DNA from: Tremella fuciformis
Taxonomy: Eukaryota > Basidiomycota > Tremellomycetes > Tremellales > Tremellaceae
Direction of reading: 5' to 3'
Length of the DNA stretch: 64,000 nt
Assembly: GCA_032768795.1 (NCBI GenBank)
Contig: CP136496.1
Location: forward strand, 1,488,001 to 1,552,000
Part shown: positions 10,875 to 22,043 of the stretch, in pieces
How the letters are laid out: the number at the start of each line of letters is the position of its first letter
Numbering within the stretch: position 1 is the first letter of the stretch
Position numbers and translations under genes: made by a program
Notes under the pieces: model-generated
What the model was told of the DNA's origin: nothing
The model's input: only the letters and a program-made list of their open reading frames with translations
Database searches by the model: none

Positions 10875-11825
10875 ATGACAAGACCGAGAAAAGACCCCTC
10901 GATCCCCAGAATCAACGTGGCTCCCGATACAATGTGCCGAGGGCTCCCCCTATGGGTCGGACGACGGCCGCCGTACGAATCCCTCATTGCGCCCATCACG
11001 CAAGACCAGGAATCCGCGCCATGGGCGAGCACGCTGCAAGTGCGCGATTTCGCCCGTCGAACCGATATCGAAGCTCTCCAGATAGGGTGGGACGCCATCT
11101 TCGCCGGGTACAATAATCAGGTGTCCCCCTGCGCGCACGCAGAGACCAAGCGCGAGCAGGAGCAGCGCCTCGCGCGCACCGAGACGCTGCGCGTGCCGAA
11201 CACTGTGCTCGTCTCCAAGTCCGCTCAATCCAGGCGGGAGCGCGATAGGCGGTCGAATGCCGCGTATCGGGCGGGCGCGAGGACGCTCACCACCGCCGCG
11301 GACGGCATTGTTCCCCCCGCGGGCAAGACACGGGTGGCCCGCAGGGCGAGGGCGGCCCCGTGCGTAACGCACATCGCTCCTGTCCCCAGTGAGCCGGAGG
11401 ACGCTGTCAATGGGCGACCTGCCAGTATGTGTACGTGGGACAAATCGACGGTGCTAGGCGACGTGTCGAGGCCGATGTCCCGCTTGACAGTGTGGTCGGG
11501 AATTGAAAGCAATGTCGCACCGTCGGAAGTAGACGAGGACCACGATCGTAGACCCCATCTTTGGCCGCAGCATCTAGATCCCGAAAAGGAGCTGGCTGCA
11601 ACGACTACCAGCCTCTCAGCGCTCGAGGTAGTCCAGGAGTCGACCTTCAGTGCCAGCAACCTTGTGCGAGCCATCAGTAGCTCATCTGTGCCGGCGACAG
11701 AGGAAAGCTCGCAGTACTCTTCCGAGAGCGACGGCGAGAGCGGGAGTTATCTCACTGATCAGTCTGAGTATTCCGCAACGCCACCACGGATGCGCGAGAG
11801 GCGCGGTGCAGTTGTTGCACGGTAG
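10875..11825 (+). CDS. Orphan protein, tandem paralogue B
   Basis: A 316-residue single-exon frame. It shares with the upstream gene the order APCVT / GRPxS / WPQHLDPEKE / EESSQYSSESDGESGS / SEYS / VVAR, so the C-terminal half is homologous while the N-terminal half has diverged. The N-terminal half has a possible helical stretch (IEALQIGWDAIFAGYNN) and a basic region (QSRRERDRRSNAAYRAG). The best conserved element is the acidic Ser/Tyr tail ending RRGAVVAR, which suggests that the tail is the functional part. No known domain. The duplication is older than the chromovirus insertion, judging by divergence. Confidence 0.65.
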   Translation: MTRPRKDPSIPRINVAPDTMCRGLPLWVGRRPPYESLIAPITQDQESAPWASTLQVRDFARRTDIEALQIGWDAIFAGYNNQVSPCAHAETKREQEQRLARTETLRVPNTVLVSKSAQSRRERDRRSNAAYRAGARTLTTAADGIVPPAGKTRVARRARAAPCVTHIAPVPSEPEDAVNGRPASMCTWDKSTVLGDVSRPMSRLTVWSGIESNVAPSEVDEDHDRRPHLWPQHLDPEKELAATTTSLSALEVVQESTFSASNLVRAISSSSVPATEESSQYSSESDGESGSYLTDQSEYSATPPRMRERRGAVVAR

Positions 11826-11993
11826 TCACAGCCTGCAGTACAGTATGCGTCTTTCCAACCTTGTAGTCTCCGCCCGATGCGATCTTGGCCCGATGTGAGA
11901 TACACACGCTAAGATGACATACATTGCTCTATGCTCAATGAGGACAACGCGAACGGCATGCGCCGGTAATATACACACATGCTGACCAAGATT

Positions 11994-14900
11994 CTACATA
12001 GAGTACGACCCCATGCCCTGCATACCTGCGGCGGGGGTGAAAGGCACAGCCCCTTGGCCCCAGAATGCCGGTGTGGGTTCGTAGAACGTTTGCAGCCGCG
12101 CCCATAGCTCGGTCGGATCCATATCTACGACCGCGTCCATGGTGCCGTTTGTTTGCACTTGACCAGTCGTATTGCCAATGGTGTTGTAAGGTGCGGGGGC
12201 GATCTGAGGTGCCTGAGACTGGATCTGGTACGATGCTGCGATGGGGAAATAGTCGTTGACGACGGCACTGGGAGCGGCCTGGACGATGGGTACGAGTAGC
12301 TGATCGTACCATTGTTGTTGCTGTTGCTGCTGTTGTGGTTGGTGCTGCTGTTGAGCAGGTTGCTGTTGACCGACAGAAGGAGTCGGGTTGTATTCGTGAG
12401 GCGGAGGCTGCGGTGCGAAAGAAAGAACGGCTGCCGCAGACGCTGGTGTAGCTTGACCTGATCGGACTTGCCCCATAGTGGGCGTGGGAGCCTGACTGGA
12501 CGGGTAGGCTTGAGCAGGATAGGCAAGTGCCTGGGCGACAGTTGGCTGCGTCTGCGTCTGCGAAGGCGGTCGACTGGGCGGCTGGATGACCCGCTGGTCC
12601 ACTTGGCCACCGAGCAGGGCGAATAGCATGTCCTCGCCTTCCAGAGAGACTCGAGCAGATCGAGGGTCGAGACCGATCACCGATGGATAGCGGTTCGATA
12701 CCAGGTTCTGCAAGATGGGAAGGAGATCCTGGATCCCTTTGGATCGTGTCGAGCCATTCTCGCGAATCATGTCGCACGCTTGACTGAGCTCCTTGTATGC
12801 CGAAGTGATGAAGGACGGCTCGAGATGTGGTCCTGCCCAAATGGCAAGAGCAGTCATCGAGACAGCCGCAGAGAAGGTCTGAACCCAGACGGACCAGGTC
12901 TTGGCTGCAATACGAGGGTGCTGGCGGGTCAGCTGGAACAGACTAAGCACCCAGCTACTCACCGAGCGAGCCATCCATATAGACACAACAATAATGGCAT
13001 GGCAGGCCTGATAGGTCATGGAGACGGTCGTCTTTTCCTCCTCGGACAGGATGATCCTCTCATCTGGCGAAGTCCGGATGCGTTGAATGAGTCGACGCAG
13101 AGCAGGACGATACAGGAAGAGAGCAGCCTTATATTGGCACACTGACGGTGAGCTATTCTGTCCTTTACAGAGACCCGTCAAGCTCACAAGAAGTGGTGCA
13201 TTGCTGTAGCTCCAGGGTGTTCTGCTGAGAAGGGTCCGCAGCTGGCGGCGGAAGAGGCGCCCCAGAGAAAGCAGGACAATGTGCTGAGGGGAACGCCGCA
13301 GGACTATTCGTCAGTTGATTTCGGGCCAGGAGGTGGAGACTGACGAAGAAGGGCCCATGGTCTGGTGAACCTTCATGATCTCCTCCCAGCTAGCCGGGGC
13401 ATTGTCAGGTAGACATCCCTTGCCGGTCAGCGCCCTGTCAGTCTATATGTGCATCACATACGATGTTGATCACGGCGTTTTTGACATGTCGCATATACTC
13501 ATACTTCATGCGTTGCTGCAACGTCGCAGTGGTCGGGAACTGGGTTTCGATGGTGTCTAGCTGGATCGCCGTACGCTGACCGTGGTTGATGGACACGAGA
13601 CAGTCAATAGTATACATCTGCCATTAGTATCATTCATAGTATCATTGATGCGACGCACCTCGTGGAAGACCCGGCGCCGGAAGTCCCGCTCCTCCTCGGG
13701 CAACGAGGGGTGGGGATCCTTGTGCAAGCCAAGTTGCAGGGCTTGCGACGTCATTAGCCGCAACCAGAAGAAGTTGCTTGCCCGAGCGCCTCGCCAGCCA
13801 AAGCCAACAAAGAAGACGATCAATGCCTGGGCATTAGACACAGCTGATCGCTCTCAATATCATGGCTCACCAGAGTTTGCACACCAGCAAGCGACGCCGA
13901 CCAGCCAAAGCGGGTATCGAAGCATTTCTGAACGCCTTCCCAATAGGACGCGACTGCAGGGTGCTCCCTGCTTATTAGCTGTATTCCCAAGCACAGGGAG
14001 AACACTCACTCCTCGGTCGAGATGTCGAAGTACGTGTCGAGACACAACACCATCAGGACGCAAGCCAATTTATGAGGTGACAGCGGGTTTGCAGGAGTAG
14101 GCGCATACACCGCCGGCTCGTAGACCGTATCGAACTCCTCTTTGCGAAGTATGTTTTGGCTTGAGCATCAGTAAGGAAGTTGGAGTTCTCCGCAGTACTT
14201 ACAACCACCCTGACGAGCGCCAGAAATGTTCAGACCGCTTCGCAGTCTCGGCCCTTGGTGGTAGGACACGCAAGATATCCTTGAGGCGCTCGATGACCGA
14301 CCGCCTCTCCAGGATCTCCTCGCTGTCATCTCGGCCGACGCTGCCGACAATCATTGCTGGAGCAGCATTCTCGCCCGCCCACTCGTCCTCGCGCTTGCCT
14401 TCTGGGGCAGCCGTGGCCTCGCTCAACAAAAGACTTTCGACAGCCATACGACCTTGAGAGCCAGTGCCATCCGGGCCGGTCATGATGAGACCGGCGGACA
14501 GCTGCGGAGTGACAAGGGTATAGCTCGAGGCGGATGAGGCGGCTTTCGGTGACTTTGATGCGGTGGGGACCATGGCGGGCGCCTGGGACGGCGAGTACGT
14601 GACGGCTTCTCGGGGTGGCGAGACTGAAGGATCGGCAAAGCCGCCGTCGAGGTATTGAGGGGCAAGGAGGGGATGAGGTTTGGTGGACGCTTGAGCGTGA
14701 GCCTGAAAGAGAGCTGATTCGAGCTGGGCGATCTGAAGGGTCAGCTACGAAGCAGGTGAGCAGGGAAGCTGACGAACCCTCTCATGTAGCTGTTCGGTAG
14801 AAGCGAGGACGAGTCGCTTGCCCTGCATGCAACTCAAGTCTCCATCCGGGCATACCAAGGCACATCCCCTTCGTCGACCTTACAGTGAGCTGAGTCATTT

Positions 14901-16282
14901 CAAGCAGGCGATTCAGCTCACAGTTGGAGCAGGGGAACACCCTGTCGCACTTGGCCTTGAGCCTCCGGCATTCTGAGCAGCTCTTCTTATTCTCCTTGTC
15001 CGTCTTCTTAGCCTTGTCATCCTTGGCCTTCTTGGGCTTTTTGGACCCCTTATCCAAGCTATTGCTCCGCTCGCGCATCTCGCCAGCACTGAGTCCCATG
15101 CCCATCCCAGCAAGCGCCAAGCCAGCCTCGACCTCGTCGGCATCGCTGGGGCGGCGAGACGAGTCGCGCGAGCGTTTGATGCCTCTGTCCTGCACAGGCT
15201 GGGCCATGGCGTTGATGGCAGAGGTATGCCGGCCCTTCGAATCGTAAGACATGTCATGCACGGGAAATTGGGGATTGTTGGCCCATCCGTTCTGGGGCGG
15301 CTGGACCTGTGGCTGCTGTGGCCAAGATCCGAACGCCTGCACGTTCATATTGGCCAGGCGCGACTTGTCGTCTGCGCCGTAGGCGTTCATCTCCATGGCG
15401 GACGAGTAGGGCGAGCGGCCGGTCGAGCCGGGCATGGGCGGGGGGTAGACCATGATGCTCGGCTGGCTGCCGCTGGACGAGGCGGACGGCAGAGGAGGTC
15501 GAACCGAGTCGCCACCTTTGACCTGGCGGGCGTCCTTTCGCGAGGCCGGTACGCCGTTCTGCGTCGAGCTAGATGGCGGCGGCGGCGCGGCGGCGCTGCT
15601 CAGGTGAAGGCCCTGCGGGGGTGACACGACGCGGGTCAGCGACGGGTCGATGGGGATGTACGCGGGCGGGAGGTAGCCCAGGTCGTTGCCGAAGAGCGCG
15701 ACAGAGGGGTTGCCAGCTTTGACAGAGGCAGCCTGTTGGATCAGTCAGCGACTGAACTAGCGTCCTTCTTGACACGCGAAGCGGGCGGGTGGCGAGGTCG
15801 GCCGCCCAGCGTCTAGCGGCTCGCCGTCGTATGCAGCAGCTATGCGAAGGGGAGTGATGGGGAGGGGGTGGTGATGGGAGAGAAGAGATGCAGCGATGGG
15901 AGAGTGAGATGGACTAGAGGGGAGGACCCAACGGTCGACCACACGGATGCGGCGCCTCGCCAGGCCGAGAAGACCGGAGGGGGGCGTCATTTCATGCCCC
16001 TCCGCCCCCGCGGGTCTCTCTTTCCAGCTGTGCGTCTCGTCTCGGCCACAAATCCATGCTAGCACCTGACACCGAGAGATGACGTATGGAGCGAGCGGTT
16101 TGTACCGCATCTCTGGATGGGTTGGATCGAGTTGCGAGGCAACGAACGGGTAGGGAAAGGGTGGGAAGGTGGGTTGGCATTGCGAAACTCTGGCCGCGGG
16201 CGACCGATGGACGATGACTCACCTCGTTGTTGCCTCCTCTGCCCGCTCCTGGCATGATGGGTCGTATGTCGGTCGTGTCCAT
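11994..16282 (-). CDS. Zn2Cys6 transcription factor with fungal-specific domain
   Basis: Ten-exon model: 16223-16282, 14922-15732, 14778-14878, 14203-14732, 14010-14159, 13871-13967, 13659-13826, 13462-13617, 13188-13418, 11994-13141; about 1,150 residues. Introns are 41-46 nt except the first (490 nt). The binuclear zinc cluster is split by an intron inside its fourth Cys codon: CSECRRLKAKC then CSNCRRRGCALVCPDG, spacing C-x2-C-x6-C-x5-C-x2-C-x6-C, followed by a short coiled coil (GKRLVLASTEQLHER). The middle is the Fungal_trans region (VFFVGFGWRGARASNFFWLR; FHEMYTIDCLVSINHGQRTA). The C-terminus is Gln/Pro-rich with a polyQ run, probably activating. All phases fit except exon 13188-13418, which is one base short: MKVHQTMGP and FFVSLHLLAR are in different frames near 13350. 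An alternative acceptor (exon 13188-13389) keeps the frame but drops a plausible coding block. Target genes are unknown. Confidence 0.85.
12301..12372 (-). repeat. CAG/CAA repeat coding polyglutamine
   Basis: On the minus strand a CAA/CAG-rich run encodes interrupted glutamine tracts (QQQPAQQQHQPQQQ and a following run of eight Gln) in the C-terminal part of the Zn2Cys6 factor. Such tracts are usual in fungal activators and tend to vary in length between strains. Confidence 0.8.
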
Positions 16283-17276
16283 GTAGTTGCGAGCGGATTA
16301 TGGTGTGAGAGTGAGAGGATGGAAGGCGCGATAGGGTATAAAACCTTTGAGATCGACGGTGCTCGGACGAGGTCCTTCGACGGCAAAAGCCAGAGCCAAA
16401 GCGGGGCCAAGTCAAAGTCGCCTCTCTGATGCGACAACTGCACGTGTCGATCTGATCTGATGCGGCGCCCTCCCGTAGCCTGCCTTAGCGCACTTTGCTG
16501 CGGGTATGCGGCAGTTGGAGACACTCGTAATGAAGCTGTGTGAGAAACCGAGCGTCGAATGACTTAGTCTCTCTGGTACAATGGTACTTGGTACCGCGTA
16601 CGCCGAGGCCGATCTCTTCTCTCTCCCCTTGCGCCCTCTGATCTCTGATCTCTGCGCTGCTTCCCGCAGAAACCGGAATCCCGAGACACCGCGGGGTTCG
16701 GACCTTTTTTTTCTCCCTCTTCCAGCGAGGCTACTTTGGTTCCAGCCCAATCGAGGAACTGACGTAAGTGGTCACTCTCTCTTTTCCAGCTGCTTGCTCT
16801 GTAGTAGTCTTGTAGTCGTACTCGACTCGCTAGGCTCGATGGGCAGGCTAGAGACGACCGTCCGGTCTATGCACACACCTACGACGCCGCCTTTTGTGTC
16901 CGCGGCCGCCGCAGCACTCAACGACGTGGGCCATTGCGCTCACAAGGTTTTTGCCTCGGACGTCGATCACCCAGGGCCCAACCATGTAGGGCGCCGATAC
17001 GATACCATATCAACCAACCGGACAGACATACATGCCGCACGCGACGACGCGTCGCTTGGAAGATCTGCGGTCCGTCCTCGCCACTCGCTGCGCACACGTT
17101 CACAGGCTGCTCCGTAATATATAGACACGGCTGTACCTAGTACCTGTACACCGAGCAAGAGGGCGCCGATCGCCGTCGGCGTTCCTCGACCACCTTCATC
17201 GTTCAGTCACGCTACGGTCCACCACAATGCGCAGCATAACATAATTGCATGCCCCTCCTCAATGTCCAGCCAGAAC
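16283..17276. other. Promoter and leader of the zinc-cluster gene
   Basis: About 1 kb. The part next to 16283 should be the 5' leader and promoter of the transcription factor; the part next to 17276 is downstream of the first cupin gene. A 178-codon plus-strand frame (16581-17117) is Leu/Pro/Ser-biased without a domain and is judged to be chance. Confidence 0.4.
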
Positions 17277-17923
17277 CTAAAACTTGGTCGCGCTGAACGG
17301 AGGCTGGTCCAGCGTCTTGCCATCCACCTCGACGGCCTTGCTGGGCAAGACGACAAACACGATCCCTCCTTGTCAGCTCGGCCCCCTTCGCAGACGATCT
17401 GACCCACTCGCCGGCTCCTTGCTCCGGTTGTGCCACGCGTGTATGCTGCCGAGCTGCACGACGACATCGCCCGCGTTGACGACTTTGGGCGCGCCCTCGT
17501 GGAAGGCGAGCTCGAGTGTGCCGTGTGTGATGATGCCAAAGTCAACAGTCGGGGTCCAGTGCAGCGCCGTCTCTGTCTCGGGATGGATGTCTGCGTTCAG
17601 CGCGGTGCGACGGACTAGATACCAAGACTATAGTATAGATGAAAAAGAAGGGAGAAGTGACGAAGATCCCAAATTCGGGAGGGCAGGGAGGACGCACCAA
17701 CCCAGCGCATCTGCACGTCCTGGCTGTACATGCCCTGCGGGACCACGTCCTTGCCCGCGATCGCAGCAATGGCATCGGGCACAGGGACGGGCGTGACGAA
17801 CGCGCTCCCAGCTGCGAACCCGCCGCCCACATTCTGCACCGGGACCTGATCGTCGAGGACGACGGCGGCCCCGGTGGAGGAGTGGGCGGTGATGATGCGG
17901 CGGGCGGGCGGGAGCGTGGTCAT
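17277..17923 (-). CDS. Cupin-domain protein A
   Basis: Three exons (17698-17923, 17408-17614, 17277-17368) give 174 residues. The sequence begins MTTLPPARRIITAHSSTG and carries a single conserved-barrel cupin with the core TPTVDFGIITHGTLELAFHE, then GDVVVQLGSIHAWHN, the two strands that usually carry the metal ligands. Only part of the classical cupin His/Glu set is obvious (the H of ITHG, the E of LELAFHEG and the H of IHAWHN), so enzymatic activity is uncertain. Small fungal cupins of this type are often annotated as unknown-function or dioxygenase-like. The intron phases join the barrel in frame, which supports the model. A close paralogue follows on the same strand, so the pair arose by tandem duplication. 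Confidence 0.8.
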
Positions 17924-18236
17924 ATTGCTTTGCTGGGATGTGGTGCTCTCTGTCTTTCTGATTCTCCTTGGTCGGCGAGGGGTGGACAGGCTTTATAGGT
18001 CGCATCGCCGAGTGGTATGACAAAGATCGGGCTACCGGCTTTGCTAAGCACTACCCGATGATTTGGCAGCAAACTGCCCTCCCTGACTTTGAAGGCTGGA
18101 CAGCTTTCAAGGGGGCGTGCTTGGTCATGAATGCCCGGGTACTCGGCAGTAGACTGGGTCGAGGCAATGCCATGCATTGTGCGAGAGTGCAAGATGGGGC
18201 ATACAACAATGTGGGACAGAGTCTCTATGTGGTCTA
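17924..18236. other. Spacer between cupin paralogues
   Basis: About 310 bp. It should hold the promoter of cupin A and the 3' end of cupin B; no frame is supported. Confidence 0.4.
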
Positions 18237-18902
18237 TCAGTACCGGACGGCGTTGAAAGGTTCCCGGTCCAGCGGCTTGCCATCTACCAACACCTCCTTG
18301 CTCGGCAGGATGATGAAGACGATGCCTCAAGTCAACACTCTACTCATAATGGGGTTCTATGAGGGGAGACTCACGAGTGGGCTTGTCAGTGGTGTTACGC
18401 CAGCCGTGCACGTTGGCCAGCTGCACCACCACATCCCCCGTATTGACCACCTTTGGCTCGCCTTCATGAAAGACGAGCTCGATCTGCCCATGGGTGATTA
18501 TGCCAATATCGACCGTCGGCGTAAAGTGCAGCGAGGTCGTCATGCCAGGGGGGACGTCTGCTCTCAGCTCCTGAACTATGCCCAAAGGGAGGACCCACCC
18601 ACCCAGCGCACCTGCGCCTGGTCGCTATACGGCCCAGGGGGCACGACATCCTTGCCCTCTATTGCCTGCACGGGGTCCGGACACGGGACGGGCGTCACGA
18701 ATATGCTGGCTGACCGCCGGCCTTTGCCCTTCCCACCTTCGACCAGCGGGACATGGTCGTCATACACCACCGCGGCGCCGGTCGCAGTGTGCCCAGCGAC
18801 GATACGTCTCGGCGCGGGCAGGTTGGTGTATCGTCGTCGAGCACCGCCTTGGCCAACGGTGCTCTTGGCAAGCTTTGGCAGGCGGAGGCGAACAAGGAGC
18901 AT
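18237..18902 (-). CDS. Cupin-domain protein B
   Basis: Modelled as exons 18599-18902, 18375-18560 and 18237-18325, about 192 residues. The core TPTVDIGIITHGQIELVFHE, then GDVVVQLANVHGWRN and the end PSKEVLVDGKPLDREPFNA, parallel cupin A position by position, including both intron positions. Compared with A it has about 25 extra N-terminal residues, rich in Leu and Arg. The junction between exons 1 and 2 is uncertain: acceptors giving introns of 32 or 38 nt both keep the frame, and 38 was chosen as closer to local intron length. The second metal-side motif is VHGWRN instead of IHAWHN, so one potential ligand His differs; this may affect metal binding. Substrate unknown. Confidence 0.75.
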
Positions 18903-19968
18903 GATTGGTAGCTAATCTACGGCGTTGCTGATCGGTCGGAGCTTGACGCTGCGGTGCGGGGTGATGTGGGGTCGTCTAGCGCCGTCGGGGCCGGCGATGC
19001 GGGGGCTTTGGTGATGTGCTTGTGCTTTCGCTTGGTTACGGGAGAACACGGAGCAGCCATCGGCGGCTGTTAACAAAAGGCGTCGATGCGATCACATCAC
19101 TCCTCTAGTGATCCATCACCATCATCCATCGCTCCCTTCGTCCCAATCTCCCTCCATTCTCCGACCCACCCAACCCTCCTTTTTTGTTCTCGTCGCTGTC
19201 AACCATCGCGTCAAAGGTGTAGCCTACTGACTGACCACTGATGACTTGGTCTGGGGTGGCTTTGGGCCGCCCTGCTGTGTGGAACAGTGGGCGAGATGGG
19301 CGCGCCATGGATATCGATCGTGATATAGTGACAAGGGACCGATCGTCGTCGTCCGCACCCCTGGAGTCGATGTTCCTCTCGGCGGCATAACGAATGCCCT
19401 TTTCCTCTTTGCCCCGCAGAGTCGCAGAGAACAAGAAGCAGCTGTGCACTACTGCACTGTCCAGACCCTCCTTCGCCCAGGCCCGAGGTAAGCACGCTGA
19501 TCATTCGCTCGGGCCGCTCCAATATCCCCACCCTCCTTTGGTCACCATCACCATCACCATCACCATCATCACCATCATCATCATCACCGCCATCGCCCCA
19601 TCACAACGACGCCCTCTCCTCAGCCCAGTCTCTGGTCACCGTCACCCACTGACCATGACCACGACCACTGACCATGCCTTTGTCCTCTAAAATAATCAGT
19701 TTAGACGTTGATCTCGGCACACTCGGCGACGACCCCGTTCCCTCGTTCCATCTCAATCTCCACGGCCACGGCTACGGCAAACGCCCAACGGCCAACGGCA
19801 CAGAAGCTTGTCGTCTTCCCCGGTCACAGATCGGGGGTCTGAGCTTTGGTACGCCCCAGGTATATAGATCGTTCCGGCTCGCTGTCTAGAAAAGAGATGG
19901 GCCCCAGGAAGGCGAGACGAGTGGACGACGAAGAAAAAGCAGTGACCCAAGTTGAGGTAGTGGTAAAG
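18903..19968. other. Intergenic, divergent promoter region
   Basis: Lies between the minus-strand cupin B and the plus-strand ACT-domain gene. No gene is supported; the frames here are short or built on the simple repeat noted separately. Confidence 0.4.
19542..19592 (+). repeat. CAC/CAT trinucleotide microsatellite
   Basis: An imperfect run of CAC and CAT triplets (caccatcaccatcaccat and onward) about 380 bp upstream of the ACT-domain gene. Probably unstable in length; no coding role is evident. Confidence 0.8.
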
Positions 19969-21862
19969 ATGCCAGCCATCAGCATCACGTCCGTCCACCT
20001 CACCCTCTGCCACCCGTCTCACGCTGACTCGCAGCGCCCTACATGACCCCGTCGCGCTCGTCCATATCCCCGTCGAGCTCGGCGAGGTGTACGCCACCAA
20101 GCTGTACTGGACGATCGACCGCGCTTTCCAGGTCTCGGGCGAGTTCTTCAACGTCACCTCCAACCGGGTCGAAGTGAGTACACCTCGTTTCTGCGGCTGA
20201 GAGGCTATTTGCGGCTAGAGGCTGAGAGGCAGATCGCCGTGTTTGCCTCGCTCGACCTCGTCAACGAGGAATGGGCATCCGTCCTCGATGGGAACATCAA
20301 AATCAGCGCCAGCTGGCGCGTATTTGAGATTTCCTCGGGCGACATCGAGGACGGCGGCAACTACGGCTAGTCCTCCCCCTCGCTTTGCGCACTCATGAGC
20401 TGACGTGCAGACTCGCCCCACCTGCGCCACGTCTCGGCGCCGCTCGCCAAAGCGGGCATCTCGATCCTCTACCAATCCTCGTACTTTACCGACTTTCTCC
20501 TCGTGCGCTCGTCCGACTTTGCGCGCGCCTCGGCCATCTTCGCCCAACAAGGCTGGCACGTCGAGCCGCCCTCGCCCATGGGGACCGGGGCTGCCGGCGT
20601 ACCCCGACCGCGCTCCCAGCTGCTTACGCCGTCCCCAAACTGCGTGCGCCCGCCCGCTTCACCGTGGTCGCGCCAGTCGCCGCCGCCCCCGTCCTCGCCC
20701 GAAATCACCGTGCTGCCCTCGCCGCTGGCGTGCGTGGGGCTCTCGCACTCCTCAGAGCGCAGTATGGGCGTGAGCGAGCGGCTGAAGCGCTTCATCGTAT
20801 GGCCCGAGCGGGCCGTCCAGTCCTCGCGCCAGTCCCGCTTCGAGCACTCCCAGTCGCTGGGACTGGCGCAGACGCCGCTGCAGGCGCTCGACCTGGAGCG
20901 GTGGCACGAGCACGCACACGAACGGTCCCGATCCCCGTCGTCTGGCACCACGGGCAGTACCGGCGAGCACGTCGTGGGAGATGCCGATAGGCGCGATAGG
21001 GTCCGGAAACGCCTCAGGCGGCGCGAGCCGGCGGACGGCCGGCCGTTCATCAGCTACACGCGCACGGATGACGGCAGCAGCCTCATGACGGAGACCGAGG
21101 CGCTGCGGGGCATGTTTGACGGGCTCGAGGTGGACGTCCAGTCCGGCGGCGAGATGCTGCATTCCGACTGGGAGGGCCATGCGGAGTATGACGAGGCGGA
21201 CAGCGACGGCGACGGCGACGGTGATGGCGACGCCGAGGGCGAGGGCGAAGATGACATGTCCGATGTGGATGGCGAGGCGGACGACTACTTTGGGCCCGCG
21301 AGGCTGGGCCCGGGGTCCAGCGGTCTCGTCACGCCCACCTCGCTTGTGGACGGTCAATCGGGTGGCAATGCAGAGGGGTGGGAAGGAGGAGTCGGTCGAA
21401 GACGCGAAGGAAGAGGCAAGACAAAGAAGCGGCTCAGCCTGCCCGCTACGAAACGCGAGTCGAGCATGCCGATCAGCTGGTCCGGCCGAGTCACGCGCAG
21501 CGTGTCCGCCTCGCGGGCGAGGCGAGAAGGAGAAGGGGTTGAGGGGGAGGGCGGTGCGAAGGGACGTAAGAGGTGTTTACAGCTCGACCTGCGCGGCGTG
21601 GGCGCGGGCGGGCTCGACGAGGGCGGCGAGGCGGCTGCTGGACCAGGGGAGGGGACATACCACATGGGTGAGTTGGGGGTGTACTGGGCGAGGCGGGACG
21701 AGGCTGAGGGCAGACAAGTCCGGTCTGGTGCTGCGCTTCTCGTCCCTCCTCGACAGCGGCAACATCAAGATGCTCTACAGCAGCACGATGCACACTGCGA
21801 ATGTGCTCGTCGAGGCGCGTGACGTGGGCCGCGCCAAGCGGCTGTTGGTAGGCAGCAAATGA
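19969..21862 (+). CDS. CASTOR-like ACT-domain protein with long acidic insert
   Basis: Five exons (19969-19988, 20035-20173, 20233-20365, 20411-21667, 21714-21862) give 565 residues with all phases consistent. The first ACT region runs through ALHDPVALVHIP, FFNVTSNRVEIAVFA and APLAKAGISILYQSS..TDFLLV. The second is at the C-terminus (LVLRFSSLLDSGNIKMLYSS, TANVLVEARDVGRA). Paired ACT domains with LAKAGISILYxS are the hallmark of the GATS/CASTOR group, cytosolic amino-acid sensors that act on TORC1 in animals; in fungi the role is not established. Between the domains lie some 350 disordered residues, including a Gly/Asp/Glu tract at 21199-21290. The intron at 20366-20410 needs a GC donor (gctagt). 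The first exon codes only six full codons; it was chosen because it restores a conserved-looking N-terminus with a 46-nt intron. Confidence 0.75.
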
Positions 21863-22043
21863 AAGTGATTGTTTGGGAACTCGGCGACTGGGGTTACAGG
21901 TATACCTTATTGCAATCTGTACAGCGTACTCACTTATCTCGCACAATTTGTACACCACTTACATGCATCGACCTGCCTACTCCTGGAGCCGCAGCGAGCA
22001 GATACATCCTCACATGCCCTAGTTGTATCTACAAACCTGACTC

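Noticed and set aside
16581..17117. 178-codon plus-strand frame upstream of the zinc-cluster gene
   Set aside because: Leu/Pro/Ser-biased without motif; overlaps the expected promoter and leader.
19542..19592. CAC/CAT repeat as a CRISPR-like or regulatory array
   Set aside because: Simple trinucleotide repeat without spacers; the genome is eukaryotic.
20752..21357. 201-codon antisense frame over the ACT-domain gene
   Set aside because: A mirror of the low-complexity acidic insert; typical shadow frame.
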